A stretch of 64,000 bases of DNA, taken from the NCBI GenBank assembly GCA_031292625.1, contig JARLGU010000031.1:186001-250000 (forward strand). Direction: 5' to 3'. This DNA is from Capsulimonadaceae bacterium. Lineage in GTDB: Bacteria > Armatimonadota > Armatimonadia > Armatimonadales > Capsulimonadaceae. The notes below the pieces were generated by a model. The model saw only the letters and a program-made list of their open reading frames with translations. It did no database searches and was not told the origin of the DNA. Made by a program: the position numbers and the translations under genes. Within the stretch, counting starts at the first letter, position 1. Each line of letters begins with the position of its first letter. Positions 35,322 through 44,242 of the stretch are shown here, piece by piece.

Positions 35322-35918
35322 TTACCGAACTCGGCGCGGCCGGCTGGGCACGACGCCAGGCGGCAGCGTGTTCTGTTGCTGCTGTTGCTGGGCCTCTCGC
35401 AGGGCCTTCTGGGCATCGAGATATTGCTGGGTGCGCTCCATCTCGTCGCTAACGTACCAGATCTCCCTTTGGCCGGCTGGCGGTGTTGCCTTGGCAGCCT
35501 TTTCGCTGACGACCGTAATGGCGGAGGTTTGCGTGATCAGTGTTGGGTTACCCTGCTGCCCAAGCCACTGAAGAGTCCTGACGATATCGTAGCACTGATC
35601 TCCCGTAGGCACTGGACGCTTCGCAGGCAGGTACAGGCGCGCCCAAGTCAGACCGGGCTCGACGCTTCTCAGGAAGACAAGCATCTCGTCCATGCTTGCA
35701 AACGATACCTTGGCTGGGCCCATATGGCCGTTCACCGTACCGTCGATCACCATGGTCAGGCCGCTCTCGGTCTGTAGGACCTGCAGAGCATCGGCAACCC
35801 TCGCTTGATCCTGTGAGATCGTTAGCGTCAAAGGCGGATAGGCGTCCGCACGGGCGACCGCAAACGAAGATGCGGCTACTGTGATGGCCGCGATAAAACA
35901 CAGGCGAGATATTCGCAT
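35322..35918 (-). CDS. Exported protein with secretin/TonB short N-terminal-like domain
   Basis: 198 residues with a signal peptide (1-26, ending ARADA). Residues about 30-90 follow the STN/secretin-N pattern: a strand, ADALQVLQTESGLTMVIDGTVNG, and then a helix that closes on LVFLRSV. The rest is a linker with a poly-glutamine run (seven Q, near residue 180) and a proline/arginine tail. Such domains form rings in secretins or contact TonB; here it stands alone and could be an accessory periplasmic piece. The assignment is pattern-based and moderate. Confidence 0.6.
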   Translation of the reverse strand: MRISRLCFIAAITVAASSFAVARADAYPPLTLTISQDQARVADALQVLQTESGLTMVIDGTVNGHMGPAKVSFASMDEMLVFLRSVEPGLTWARLYLPAKRPVPTGDQCYDIVRTLQWLGQQGNPTLITQTSAITVVSEKAAKATPPAGQREIWYVSDEMERTQQYLDAQKALREAQQQQQQNTLPPGVVPSRPRRVR

Positions 35919-35951
35919 AAGCTGTACCCTTGGTAGCGTCGGGAAGGCGTC

Positions 35952-36512
35952 TTAAACACCCACCTCGATGTCGGCGTCGGATTCGGTCGCGTCGTCGTCC
36001 TCCGGCTCCGATCCGCGAATCGGCGGAATAAACCGGCGGCTCACTTTTACGAGCTCTCGCAGCCGGCGGACTTCACGATCAACATCAATCAGCGCAATTT
36101 CCTTGCTGTCCAGCGCGTTGATGATTCTTTCCGCAAGGCGGACGCTCGCGAGAGCGACGATTTCGTTGTCGTAACCAACCGTCACATGAAATCGGCCGCG
36201 CGGGTCGATCGACCAGTTCCACTCGGTTTCGCCCGAGATCGATACGTCCGCGTAGATTCCCCGGCGGACCTGCTTCTGAATTTCAAGGAGCAAATGCTCG
36301 AAAAGGTGAGGAATCTCGGTTGCAAGAGCCTCGCGCCGGAACGAGTGGCCCTGCTCGTTAAAGCATCTTTGCGCCGCCAGGTACGGGAACATGCGAAAGA
36401 GGATGCGCGGCATGTTCGGCGCGTGCGTCGTTAGATACGCTTCTGTCTCCGGGATCTCGACAGTCAGTTTGACTTTGCCTGACTCGTCGAACGCTATCTC
36501 TGTCACGCGCAT
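35952..36512 (-). CDS. Free-standing homologue of the cyanophycin synthetase N-terminal domain
   Basis: 186-residue soluble protein that follows the N-terminal domain of CphA closely. It has a P.LFRMFPYLA helix, then a TEIPHLFEHLLLEIQ segment equal to the CphA GHIVEHVALELQ block. It continues with GETEWNW (CphA GRTRET), a strand ending VTVGYDNE (CphA VVIEYQNE), and the helix ASVRLAERIINAL. The ATP-grasp and Mur-ligase domains of CphA are absent. The last 25 residues are acidic and probably disordered. It could bind amino-acid polymers or act as a scaffold; no cyanophycin genes lie in the window. Confidence 0.6.
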   Translation of the reverse strand: MRVTEIAFDESGKVKLTVEIPETEAYLTTHAPNMPRILFRMFPYLAAQRCFNEQGHSFRREALATEIPHLFEHLLLEIQKQVRRGIYADVSISGETEWNWSIDPRGRFHVTVGYDNEIVALASVRLAERIINALDSKEIALIDVDREVRRLRELVKVSRRFIPPIRGSEPEDDDATESDADIEVGV

Positions 36513-36551
36513 GGTGATTTCCGAGACCTAAGGATTGATGAGCGCGGTCCC

Positions 36552-36581
36552 TTGACAAGCTGTTGTACGCTTGGATATAAT
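36552..36581 (+). promoter_or_regulatory. Consensus sigma-70 promoter of tRNA-Asn
   Basis: TTGACA (36552-36557) and TATAAT (36576-36581) are both perfect, separated by 18 bp and ending 12 bp before the tRNA. Confidence 0.9.
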
Positions 36582-36593
36582 GAAGTCCGTTGT

Positions 36594-36669
36594 TCCCTGG
36601 TAGCTCAATTGGCAGAGCGCCTGGCTGTTAACTAGGATGTTGCAGGTTCGAGTCCTGCCCAGGGAGCCA
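36594..36669 (+). tRNA. tRNA-Asn (anticodon GTT)
   Basis: 76 nt including encoded CCA. Acceptor arms TCCCTGG/CCAGGGA pair fully. The D arm (AGCTC...GAGC), the anticodon stem CCTGG/CTAGG around CTGTTAA (anticodon 36627-36629) and the T arm (GCAGG TTCGAGT CCTGC) are all present. A small GCGATGA/TCATCGC hairpin follows at 36684-36702, without a T-run. Confidence 0.95.
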
Positions 36670-36852
36670 ATTTCAAGCCTCACGCGATGACCGCCTCATC
36701 GCAGCCCCGCACTCCAAGTATACCATAGGTATTTTGACCGTGCCAGATCATCAAACTCTATTTTGATTTCGTTCCAATTCGTTGTCGAGTGAAACAATAC
36801 GAGTTCGTTCGATGGCAAACGTTGCGGCGAAGTTCCTTTCGTTGATCGGTTT

Positions 36853-37103
36853 AGCGTGTGTATATAAATTGAAACGCCTTGTAAGACGGCTTCTCGGCCG
36901 TCGTGGCCGCTTTTGAAAAGGGCAGTTACTGCGTTTCACTGCTTCACGATGTGCGCAGGGATCGTACGCTGGCGGCAAAAGGCCGTACGCATGTTGACGC
37001 GGCATCGTCAATCACCGCCGTGAACGAGGCGCGGGCCAAAAAAACGTCCCGGCGGCACGAGGCGTCCTGAATCCTTCTCGCAACGCTGATTGATTACACA
37101 CCA
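36853..37103 (+). repeat. R2 element copy b, MITE-like, about 251 bp
   Basis: Begins AGCGTGTGTA (36853-36862) and ends near TTACACACCA, touching the stop codon of waaA at 37106. It follows copies a and c block by block: a CGGCC..CGTGGCCG hairpin, CACTGCTTCACGATGTGCGC, GGCAAAAGGCCGTACGC, then CCGTGAACGAGGCGCGGGC. It has the same orientation as copy c on the other side of waaA. The stretch 36703-36852 shows only a small ATACC/GGTAT dyad. Confidence 0.8.
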
Positions 37104-37105
37104 AC

Positions 37106-38437
37106 TCAGGGATTGGCCTTCTTGCTCGCGTCCCAAACGCGATCAATCGTTTCCACGGCTGTAGCCGTCGCGCCCTTGCTTTTCTCGAAGAGCTCCTGCG
37201 CGGCTTTCCCCATCTTCTGAGCGCGCTCCGCATCCGATAGGAGCCCTGAGAACGCTTCAGCCATTTCTTCCGCGCGCGCTGAAACATCCCCCGGCGCAGT
37301 CAATCGGACGATCGCATCGGCTTCGAGAAATTCGTCCACCATATTGCCGAAGTTTTCCATGTGAGGCCCCACGACGATCGGCTTGCCGAACAGGGCCGGT
37401 TCCATGATGCTGTGCCCGCCGGCCGGCGCGATCGTTCCGCCGACAAACGCAACATCCCCGAACTGGTACGCCGCCGCAAGCTCGCCATGCGTATCGAGCA
37501 GCAGCACCTCGCTCCCGGACACCGGAGCGCCGCTTGAGCGCTGCGACACGCTGAAGCCATGCGCCCGGGCGAGCGCCGCGACGGATGCCGCCCGTTCGAT
37601 GTGGCGAGGGGCAAGGAGCAGACGCACGCCCGATGTCTCCGGCGCTTTGCGCAGGATCCGCAGCGCGGCCAGTACGACCTCATCCTCGCCCTCGTGCGTG
37701 CTTCCCGCGACGATCAGGGGGCCTTGAGCGCTCGTGATCCCAAGCGCCTCGTCCAGCGCGTCGCGCTGAGCGGATGAAATGTCCTTTGCCGCTACATCGT
37801 ACTTCATGTTGCCGCTTACGCGCAGGCGGCCGCCAGGCGCGCCCATCAGGCGGAAACGGTCGCCGTCGACCTGGTCCTTCACGAGAATCGCGTCGTAGCA
37901 TGCCAGCACGGGAGCGAGCAAGGGAGCGGCGTAGCGGTACCAACGAAACGATTTGGCGGAAATGCGGCCATTGACCAGCACCACCGGAATATTGCGCCGC
38001 CGCGCTTCCCGCAGCGTGTTCGGCCAAATCTCCGTATCTACGATCACGAGGATCGACGGCTGAACAAAATCGAGTACCCTGCGGACGACCCCGGGAAGGT
38101 CGATCGGGAAATAGAAAATCCCATCGCCGGCATACTTCGCGTATCGCTCGCGCGCGACATTTTGGCCGCCCGCCGTGATGGTCGAGATCACCAGTCGCGC
38201 ATCGGGATACCGCGTTGTCAGAGCCTCGACAAGCGGCTGAATGGACAGCGTCTCGCCCACCGAACAGGCGTGAATCCAGATCGTCTCGCGCCCGTCCCCG
38301 CGCAGCGCATCCGGCAGCCGTCCCGCTCTTTGAGCCAGTCCAGGAAGCGCTTTCTTCTTGAACACGGCGCGCCACCAAAGCACGGGCGCCATTGCCACAA
38401 GCCAAATCGTTAGGAGAATAGTGTAGAGCAGATACAT
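37106..38437 (-). CDS. waaA: 3-deoxy-D-manno-octulosonic acid (Kdo) transferase
   Basis: 443-residue inner-membrane GT30 glycosyltransferase that adds Kdo from CMP-Kdo to lipid A. The N-terminal anchor helix (YLLYTILLTIWLVAMAPVLWW) is followed by the GT-B fold with the signatures TIWIHACSVGETLSIQPLVEAL (about 53-74), DTEIWPNTLREARRRNIPVVLVNGR (about 134-158), SGNMKYD and the C-terminal nucleotide-binding GGHSIMEPALFGKPIVVGPH. It partners functionally with kdsB. It is bracketed by two R2 elements in direct orientation, 2 bp after the stop and 15 bp before the start, and has a weak ribosome site. Confidence 0.95.
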   Translation of the reverse strand: MYLLYTILLTIWLVAMAPVLWWRAVFKKKALPGLAQRAGRLPDALRGDGRETIWIHACSVGETLSIQPLVEALTTRYPDARLVISTITAGGQNVARERYAKYAGDGIFYFPIDLPGVVRRVLDFVQPSILVIVDTEIWPNTLREARRRNIPVVLVNGRISAKSFRWYRYAAPLLAPVLACYDAILVKDQVDGDRFRLMGAPGGRLRVSGNMKYDVAAKDISSAQRDALDEALGITSAQGPLIVAGSTHEGEDEVVLAALRILRKAPETSGVRLLLAPRHIERAASVAALARAHGFSVSQRSSGAPVSGSEVLLLDTHGELAAAYQFGDVAFVGGTIAPAGGHSIMEPALFGKPIVVGPHMENFGNMVDEFLEADAIVRLTAPGDVSARAEEMAEAFSGLLSDAERAQKMGKAAQELFEKSKGATATAVETIDRVWDASKKANP

Positions 38438-38452
38438 GGTTGAGGTCCGTTA

Positions 38453-38750
38453 GCGCCTGTGTAATAATCTCGCGCCGTTGCCCACGGGGTCGATCCCGTG
38501 GCTGGAGAGTGCGGCAAGCCCGCTAAAGCCGGCTCCGCGGCCGCCGTGGCCGTTTTTGACAAAGATGCGTCGCAGCGCTTTCACTGCTTCACGATGCGCG
38601 CTGGGATCGGACGCTTGCGACAAAAGGCCGTACGCGTGTCGACGAGGCATCGTCAATCACCGTCGTGAACGAGGCGCGGGCAGAAAATCGCCCCGGCGGC
38701 ACGAGCCGTCCTGAATCTTGTCCTCGGTACGCCCAATAACGGCACACGCT
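38453..38750 (+). repeat. R2 element copy c, about 298 bp, upstream of waaA
   Basis: Starts AGCGCCTGTGTAATAA and ends GGCACACGCT. Its right two thirds match copies a and b; its left 80 bp instead match the short element at 17515-17659, so it is a composite of two modules. It contains the hairpin CGGCCGCCGTGGCCG followed by TTTTT. Transcription of waaA must start inside or at the edge of this element. From 38751 to 38903 I see no gene or other repeat. Confidence 0.8.
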
Positions 38751-38903
38751 CCTAGCGTCATTATGACGCGTTAAGCAGGGGATAATGCCGTTGAAACGAT
38801 ATCGCTCTGGCATTCTTTCGCAGCCCATTCGCGGGCTGCCGGGATGCTTTGCGCAAATGATCGGAAATCGGCATTCTGCAAGAGAATGGTGTTTTCGACG
38901 CAC

Positions 38904-38955
38904 AAAAAAACGGCCTCCCTCTCTCCCGATGTTGCCGGTCGGGAAAGAGGGGGCC
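38904..38955 (-). terminator. Strong Rho-independent terminator after the E1 dehydrogenase
   Basis: Long arms GGCCTCCCTCTCTCCCGA and TCGGGAAAGAGGGGGCC with a short loop. On the minus strand the hairpin is followed by TTTTTTT. It lies about 55 bp past the E1 stop. Confidence 0.85.
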
Positions 38956-39009
38956 GGCGGGTTTGGCCCAGATGCGCGGACAATGACGTCCGCGCACGGG
39001 CCGGCCCAG

Positions 39010-41484
39010 CTAGACGCCGCTAGCGCTGCGGCGAAGGAGATCCGCAGTGTCCGTGCGGCGTACAACCGTGTATCCCGGCAGGCGGACGATGTGCTCGTGA
39101 ATGGCGTCCAGGAAGTCCGCGGTGAACGGGAAGAAGCTGTCTTCGATCTCGTCCGGCGGGGTGATCCAGTTGCGGGCGCCGAGAACGACCGGCGGGGCGT
39201 CCAGGTAGTTGAACGCGAACTGACCGATCTTGGCGGCCATCGTTTGCAAGACGCTGCCGCGCTCGCAGGCGTCGGAGGCCAGCAGGATCTTGCCGGTCTT
39301 CTTGACCGACTCGATCACCAGACTGTAGTCAAACGGAACGATCGATCGCGCGTCGATGACCTCCGTGGAAATGCCGTACTTCTCTTCGAGGACCTTGGCC
39401 GCCGCGAGCGCCCGGTAGACCGTTGCGCCGATGCTCAGAATAGTCAGGTCCTTGCCCGCCTTCTTGACATCCGGCTTGCCGATCTCGATTTCGTAGTAGC
39501 CGGTGGGAACGCCCTCCGTGTGGAACACTTCCACCTGGTTGTACAGACGCTGGCTCTCGAAGAAGATCACCGGGTCGGTGCCGCGCAGGGCCGAGTTCAA
39601 CAAGCCCTTCGCGTCGTACGGCGTGGCCGGGAAGACGACCTTAAGGCCGGGAATATGGGCGACCAGCGCGGTCCAGTCCTGGCTGTGTTGTGCGCCGTAC
39701 TTAGAGCCGACCGAGACGCGCATCACGACCGGCATCTTGAGGACGCCGCCGGACATCGATTGCCACTTCGAGAGCTGGTTGAAGATCTCGTCTCCCGCGC
39801 GGCCCAGGAAGTCGCAGTACATAAGCTCGACGAGCGCGCGTCCGCCTTCGAGGGCGTAGCCGACCGCGGTGCCTGCGATGGCGGCTTCCGAGATCGGGCT
39901 GTTGAACAGGCGATGATACGGAAGCGCTTCGGTCAATCCGCGATAGACGCCAAATGCGCCGCCCCAGTCGCGGTTTTCTTCGCCGTAGGCGATGAGCGAC
40001 GGATCGATCGAAAAGCGATGCAGAACCGACTCGAACACGGCGTCCTTGAAGCTAACCGCGCGGGTCGCCGGGAGGGACTTGCCGGATTCGTCCAGGCCGA
40101 AGCGGGCGAGCTTGGCGATCTGCTTGACGCGCGGGTTCTCGGCGTTCGGGATCGAAATCTCCGCCGGTTCGCCGGTGGTCTCGAAAGCGTCGACGCTCTG
40201 GTTGGAGAACATGGTGGATTCGAGCAGCCCGCCGGTGCCATACAAGTTGGCGCGCGGCGAAATCTCGATGTCGATCGCCTTCTTGTAGGCCTTAAGAACC
40301 AGGGCGTCGCCCCGTTCCCAAACTGCGGCGACGTCGGTTTCGCCGAGCAATCCGGCATCCACCAGCGATCCGCCGTAAGTTTTGACGGAGTCGATATCCT
40401 GCCACTCCTCGACTTCCTTCTTCTCGCGGTAGGACGATGCGTCCGACGGCGAGTGGCCGCTAAATCGGTAGGTGACCGTATCGAGCAGGACCGGACCGTC
40501 GCCGTTCGCGATGATCTCGCGCTTGCGGGCAATGGCATCGATTACGGCGAGCGGGTTGTAGCCGTCGATGCGCTCCGCGTGCATCTGGTCGGGGGTCAGG
40601 CCAGCGCCGAGTCTGGCGAGGACGCCGAAGCCCATCGTTTCGCCGACCGGCTGCCCGCCCATGCCGTAGAAGTTGTTTACGAAGTTCATAATCAGCGGAA
40701 GACCGCCGCGATGCGCCTCGTCCCACAACGTCTTAAACTGGTCCATCGTCGCGAAGCAAAGGCCTTCCCAAACCGGTCCGCATCCTAGCGACGCGTCGCC
40801 GATATTGCAAATGACCAGCCCCGGCTTCTTGTTGACTTTCTTGAACAACGCAGCGCCGACCGTAATGTCGCCGGAGCCGCCGACGATCGCATTGTTGGGG
40901 TAGACGCCGAACGGGGTAAAGAAGGCGTGCATCGAACCGCCCATTCCCTTATTGAAGCCAGCCTCGCGCCCAAAGATCTCGGCAAGCGTTCCGTAGATCA
41001 GGTAGTCGATCGCAAGATCCTTGACCGATCCCTTGGCATCCTTCTCGACAACGCGAAGGGTCGCGCCGTCGAAGAACGTCTCCATCGTCTTGAGGAGCGT
41101 CGCATCGTCGAGCTTTTCGATTGCGGAAAGGCCCTTGGCAAGAATCTCGCCGTGGCTGCGGTGACTGCCGTAGATGTGGTCGTCGACGCCGAGCAAAAAG
41201 GCCTGACCCACCGAGGCCGCTTCCTGGCCGATGGAAAGGTGGGCGGGACCACGGTGGTTGTATTCGACTCCGTGGAAATTGCCTTTGATCTTGACCTCGT
41301 TAAGCATGGTCTCAAATGTCCGGATGATGACCATGTCCCGGTGGATTCTCAAGAGGTCTTCGCTAGCAAAGCGATCTAATTCAGCGCTCAGCTTGCGTTG
41401 ATACTGGTTGATGGGGATCGGTTTGAACTCGATCTGCCCTGGTTTCCGCACGTCCTGCGGATGAATCATGAGTGATTTTGGCAT
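39010..41484 (-). CDS. Fused alpha-beta E1 component of a 2-oxoacid dehydrogenase
   Basis: 824-residue thiamine-diphosphate enzyme that decarboxylates a 2-oxoacid and hands the acyl group to a lipoyl E2. The alpha part (about 40-430) has [18 protein letters not shown] and the ThDP site [13 protein letters not shown]...NNFYG. The beta part (about 480-810) has [43 protein letters not shown] and [21 protein letters not shown]. Alpha and beta subunits are usually separate genes, so this is the fused form. No E2 or E3 is nearby. Upstream on the same strand are citrate synthase and threonine dehydratase, so the substrate could be 2-oxobutyrate; pyruvate and branched-chain oxoacids remain possible. 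Confidence 0.88.
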   Translation of the reverse strand: MPKSLMIHPQDVRKPGQIEFKPIPINQYQRKLSAELDRFASEDLLRIHRDMVIIRTFETMLNEVKIKGNFHGVEYNHRGPAHLSIGQEAASVGQAFLLGVDDHIYGSHRSHGEILAKGLSAIEKLDDATLLKTMETFFDGATLRVVEKDAKGSVKDLAIDYLIYGTLAEIFGREAGFNKGMGGSMHAFFTPFGVYPNNAIVGGSGDITVGAALFKKVNKKPGLVICNIGDASLGCGPVWEGLCFATMDQFKTLWDEAHRGGLPLIMNFVNNFYGMGGQPVGETMGFGVLARLGAGLTPDQMHAERIDGYNPLAVIDAIARKREIIANGDGPVLLDTVTYRFSGHSPSDASSYREKKEVEEWQDIDSVKTYGGSLVDAGLLGETDVAAVWERGDALVLKAYKKAIDIEISPRANLYGTGGLLESTMFSNQSVDAFETTGEPAEISIPNAENPRVKQIAKLARFGLDESGKSLPATRAVSFKDAVFESVLHRFSIDPSLIAYGEENRDWGGAFGVYRGLTEALPYHRLFNSPISEAAIAGTAVGYALEGGRALVELMYCDFLGRAGDEIFNQLSKWQSMSGGVLKMPVVMRVSVGSKYGAQHSQDWTALVAHIPGLKVVFPATPYDAKGLLNSALRGTDPVIFFESQRLYNQVEVFHTEGVPTGYYEIEIGKPDVKKAGKDLTILSIGATVYRALAAAKVLEEKYGISTEVIDARSIVPFDYSLVIESVKKTGKILLASDACERGSVLQTMAAKIGQFAFNYLDAPPVVLGARNWITPPDEIEDSFFPFTADFLDAIHEHIVRLPGYTVVRRTDTADLLRRSASGV

Positions 41485-41690
41485 TACCTTCTCCGTTCCG
41501 GGGCTTGCCCGGGCTGTCCGTTGCCTTTGTATCCAAAGGGCTCCCTTGCCCCCTCTTTACGGGGGCAAAACGCACCTCACCCAGCCATCCCCAAACGCCG
41601 GAGGAGCCAATTGGCTCCCGCGGCGGCGGAATGGCCGGGTGACGATAACCGGGATTCGGGCGGAACGAGAGAAGCCTAATTAATGCAGGG

Positions 41691-42863
41691 CTACTCGCGC
41701 TCTCCGATTGGCTTCCACTCGAGGTCGCGCGGGCCGACATAAACCGAGTTTGGCCTGATCAGGCGGTTATCAGCGATTTGTTCGATCATATGCGCCGTCC
41801 ATCCCGCGGTTCGTCCAATGGCGAACACCGGTGTGAACAGCTCAGACGGCACGCCGACCGCATGCAGAATGAGTGCGGCGTACAGTTCGACGTTTGCGTA
41901 CAGGTCGCGTCCGGGCTTGAGTTCGCCCAGGATGCGGACCGTGGTCTCCTCGACCGCGTGCGTCAATTCAAGCAGCGAGCGGTCGCCGGTCAGCGCCGCC
42001 ATCTTATCGGCGGCGTCGCTTAGGAGCTCGGCTCTCGGGTCGCGCACCTTGTATACGCGGTGTCCGAACCCCATGATGCGCCGTCCCGAAGCCATCTCCA
42101 TGCGGATATAGTTTTCGGTGTTCTCGAGCGAGCCAATCGCCTTGAGCATCTTGAGCACGGGGCCGGGAACGCCGCCGTGCTTGGGTCCCTTCAGCGTGCC
42201 GATCGCGGTCGTTAGCGCCGAAACCATGTCGGAGTCGGTGGCGATCGTGACGCGTCCCGCGAACGTCGACGCATTCAAACCATGCTCGCTGACTGCAACC
42301 AGGTAGGCATTCAAGCCATCAATTCGCGCCTGATCGGGTTCGACGCCTTCGAGCATATAAAGGAAGCCGCCCGCCAGCGAATGTTCGGGCTTGGGTTCGA
42401 TGATCTCCTTGCCCAGGCCAAGCCGATAGGAATGGGCGACGATTGCGGCGATCTGGGCCTGCAGGCGCGCCGCGCGCCTGCGACTGCTCTCTATATCGAG
42501 AACATCGACATCCTGATCCCCGATCGACAGCATGGCCGCGCCCATTCGCAAGGCGTGCATCCCGGTTGCGTGGGGCGCCAGCACGCGGAGCGCATCGATT
42601 ACCGGTCCCGGCAAGGCGCGCGCGCGACTGATCTCCTCTTGCAGAGCCTTAAGCTCGGCGGCATTCGGGAGTTTGCCGTTCCACAAAAGGAACGCAACTT
42701 CCTCAAACGTAATCCGTCCCGACAACTCGCTGACATCGTAACCGCGGAGTGTCAGCTTTCCGCGGGAGCCGTCAACTTCCGCGATTTCGGTCGCGGCGGC
42801 TGTGACGCCTTCCAGTCCTCGGGCAACGTGAGGGTATAGAAATGTTTCGTTTTCCTGTGCCAT
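41691..42863 (-). CDS. Citrate synthase (type II-like, possibly 2-methylcitrate synthase)
   Basis: 390-residue enzyme condensing oxaloacetate with acetyl-CoA or propionyl-CoA. The catalytic histidines are in EHGLNASTFAGRV (about 186-198) and GHRVYKVRDPRAELL (about 269-283), with the usual GVPGPVLKMLKAIG helix between. The compact length fits Gram-positive and methylcitrate forms rather than the 427-residue E. coli enzyme. A GGAGA site precedes the ATG. It is 43 bp behind the threonine dehydratase gene, so they are probably co-transcribed. The choice of acyl-CoA cannot be settled by reading. Confidence 0.9.
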   Translation of the reverse strand: MAQENETFLYPHVARGLEGVTAAATEIAEVDGSRGKLTLRGYDVSELSGRITFEEVAFLLWNGKLPNAAELKALQEEISRARALPGPVIDALRVLAPHATGMHALRMGAAMLSIGDQDVDVLDIESSRRRAARLQAQIAAIVAHSYRLGLGKEIIEPKPEHSLAGGFLYMLEGVEPDQARIDGLNAYLVAVSEHGLNASTFAGRVTIATDSDMVSALTTAIGTLKGPKHGGVPGPVLKMLKAIGSLENTENYIRMEMASGRRIMGFGHRVYKVRDPRAELLSDAADKMAALTGDRSLLELTHAVEETTVRILGELKPGRDLYANVELYAALILHAVGVPSELFTPVFAIGRTAGWTAHMIEQIADNRLIRPNSVYVGPRDLEWKPIGERE

Positions 42864-42906
42864 ATGTCTCCGTTTTGTCCTGCCTCGTTAGAATGCGAAC
42901 TGTCTG

Positions 42907-44157
42907 TCACTCTTCGATACACCTGCGATCCTCGAGCATCTCGACTGGATAGTCGCGGGCCCTAAGCGCCTTCACAAGTTGACTGCCGTGATCCTTGTCG
43001 CGAACTTCGACGAGGACTTCGACCCCTGTCCACCCCAGCCGGATGTTCGGGCTCAGTCTATCATGATGTACGCTAAGCACGTTGGCTTTCTGTGACGCAA
43101 CCGCATCCAGTAAGTGCGCCAAAGAACCCGGCTTGTCCTGCACCGCCGTGAAGATTAATTGATAACGATTTTCTTTAATCATTTCACGCTGGATCAAGTC
43201 GGACAACAGCTTGGAATCGATATTACCCCCGCTCAGGAGCACGACAGTCTTCCCGCGCGGCTTAGCGCGTTCGGACAATAGGGCTGCCAGCGGAGCAGCG
43301 CCGGACGGTTCCACGACCAGCTTGATCCGCTGCACGAGCAGGAGGAGTGAGGACGAAACGGAAACATCGTCGACGGTCACAAGTTCGTCGGCGAATTTTT
43401 GGATATACTCGAATGTCAACGGCGATGGCGACTTCACGGCGATGCCATCACAAATGGTGTCGATGGGTTCGACGCGCGGCAAGAGACGCCCCGCGTGAAA
43501 GCTTCGCACCGCGTTATCGGCCCCAGCAGCCTGGACGCCGATAATGTGCACCTTGGGCTTGACCGCTCGAATGGCCGCGGAGACGCCCGCAAAGAGGCCT
43601 CCTCCGCCAATCGGGATCACGATGCAATCGAGATCGGGAAGGTCTTCGAGAATCTCGAGAGCAATCGTTCCCTGCCCGGCGATGACCGCCTCATCGTCGT
43701 ACGCGGGGATAAACAGAGCGCCCTTGCGCTTCTGGAAGTTGTGCGCCGCGATCACCGCTTCCTCGAAGGTGCGTCCTTCGAGAACGACGTCGCAGCCGTA
43801 GCCCTTGGTGGCCTGAATCTTGGCGATGCTGCCGGTTTCCGGCATGAACACCGTCGCGGGAATGCCCAGGAGGTTTGCGGCGAGCGCCACGCCTTGCGCA
43901 TGGTTGCCAGCGCTTGCCGTAACGATCCCCTTTGCGCGATCGCCGTCCGGTACGAAGGAGAGCCGGTTATAGGCTCCGCGAACCTTAAATGAACCCGTGC
44001 GCTGAAGCGTCTCCGCCTTCAGATACACGCCCTCGTCAGGCGCCGTCGAATCGCGATGACAGAGCGCGCTGATCGTTGGAGAGGTCATTAGCGGGGTGTG
44101 GCGAACCACCTTCCGCAGTGTCTCTCTCGCCCGCTCAATGTCTGAAAGATTGATCAT
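42907..44157 (-). CDS. Threonine dehydratase with C-terminal ACT domain
   Basis: 416-residue PLP enzyme that turns threonine into 2-oxobutyrate and ammonia. The PLP lysine is K58 in RTGSFKVRGAYN. The phosphate loop IPIGGGGLFAGVSAA (about 180-194) and the PLP-ring motif LLSGGNIDSKLL (about 310-321) follow. An ACT domain at about 335-410 (YQLIFTAVQDKPGSLAHLLDAV) gives allosteric control. It fits both the short biosynthetic IlvA and the catabolic TdcB-like enzyme. It is divergent from a DeoR regulator with 85 bp between them, and lies upstream of citrate synthase. Confidence 0.92.
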   Translation of the reverse strand: MINLSDIERARETLRKVVRHTPLMTSPTISALCHRDSTAPDEGVYLKAETLQRTGSFKVRGAYNRLSFVPDGDRAKGIVTASAGNHAQGVALAANLLGIPATVFMPETGSIAKIQATKGYGCDVVLEGRTFEEAVIAAHNFQKRKGALFIPAYDDEAVIAGQGTIALEILEDLPDLDCIVIPIGGGGLFAGVSAAIRAVKPKVHIIGVQAAGADNAVRSFHAGRLLPRVEPIDTICDGIAVKSPSPLTFEYIQKFADELVTVDDVSVSSSLLLLVQRIKLVVEPSGAAPLAALLSERAKPRGKTVVLLSGGNIDSKLLSDLIQREMIKENRYQLIFTAVQDKPGSLAHLLDAVASQKANVLSVHHDRLSPNIRLGWTGVEVLVEVRDKDHGSQLVKALRARDYPVEMLEDRRCIEE

Positions 44158-44161
44158 AATC

Positions 44162-44190
44162 TGGACAATCCTCTCCGTCTATGCTATAAT
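44162..44190 (+). promoter_or_regulatory. Sigma-70 promoter of the DeoR gene
   Basis: TGGACA (44162-44167) and TATAAT (44185-44190) with a 17-bp spacer and a TG extended -10 motif (ATGCTATAAT). It lies inside the divergent gap with threonine dehydratase, so a DeoR operator here could act on both genes. Confidence 0.75.
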
Positions 44191-44242
44191 ACATCAGAAA
44201 ACGAAAATAGTCAACAACCCAAAAGACAGGAAACGAAAATAA

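Noticed and set aside
23256-38750. CRISPR array or tandem repeats
   Set aside because: The R1/R2 repeats are dispersed single elements of 145-300 bp with different surroundings, not regularly spaced short repeats.
38785-40788. Long plus-strand open frame (667 codons) opposite the E1 dehydrogenase
   Set aside because: It is antisense to a well-supported gene, has no recognisable motif and starts across the E1 terminator; GC-rich third positions make such shadows long.
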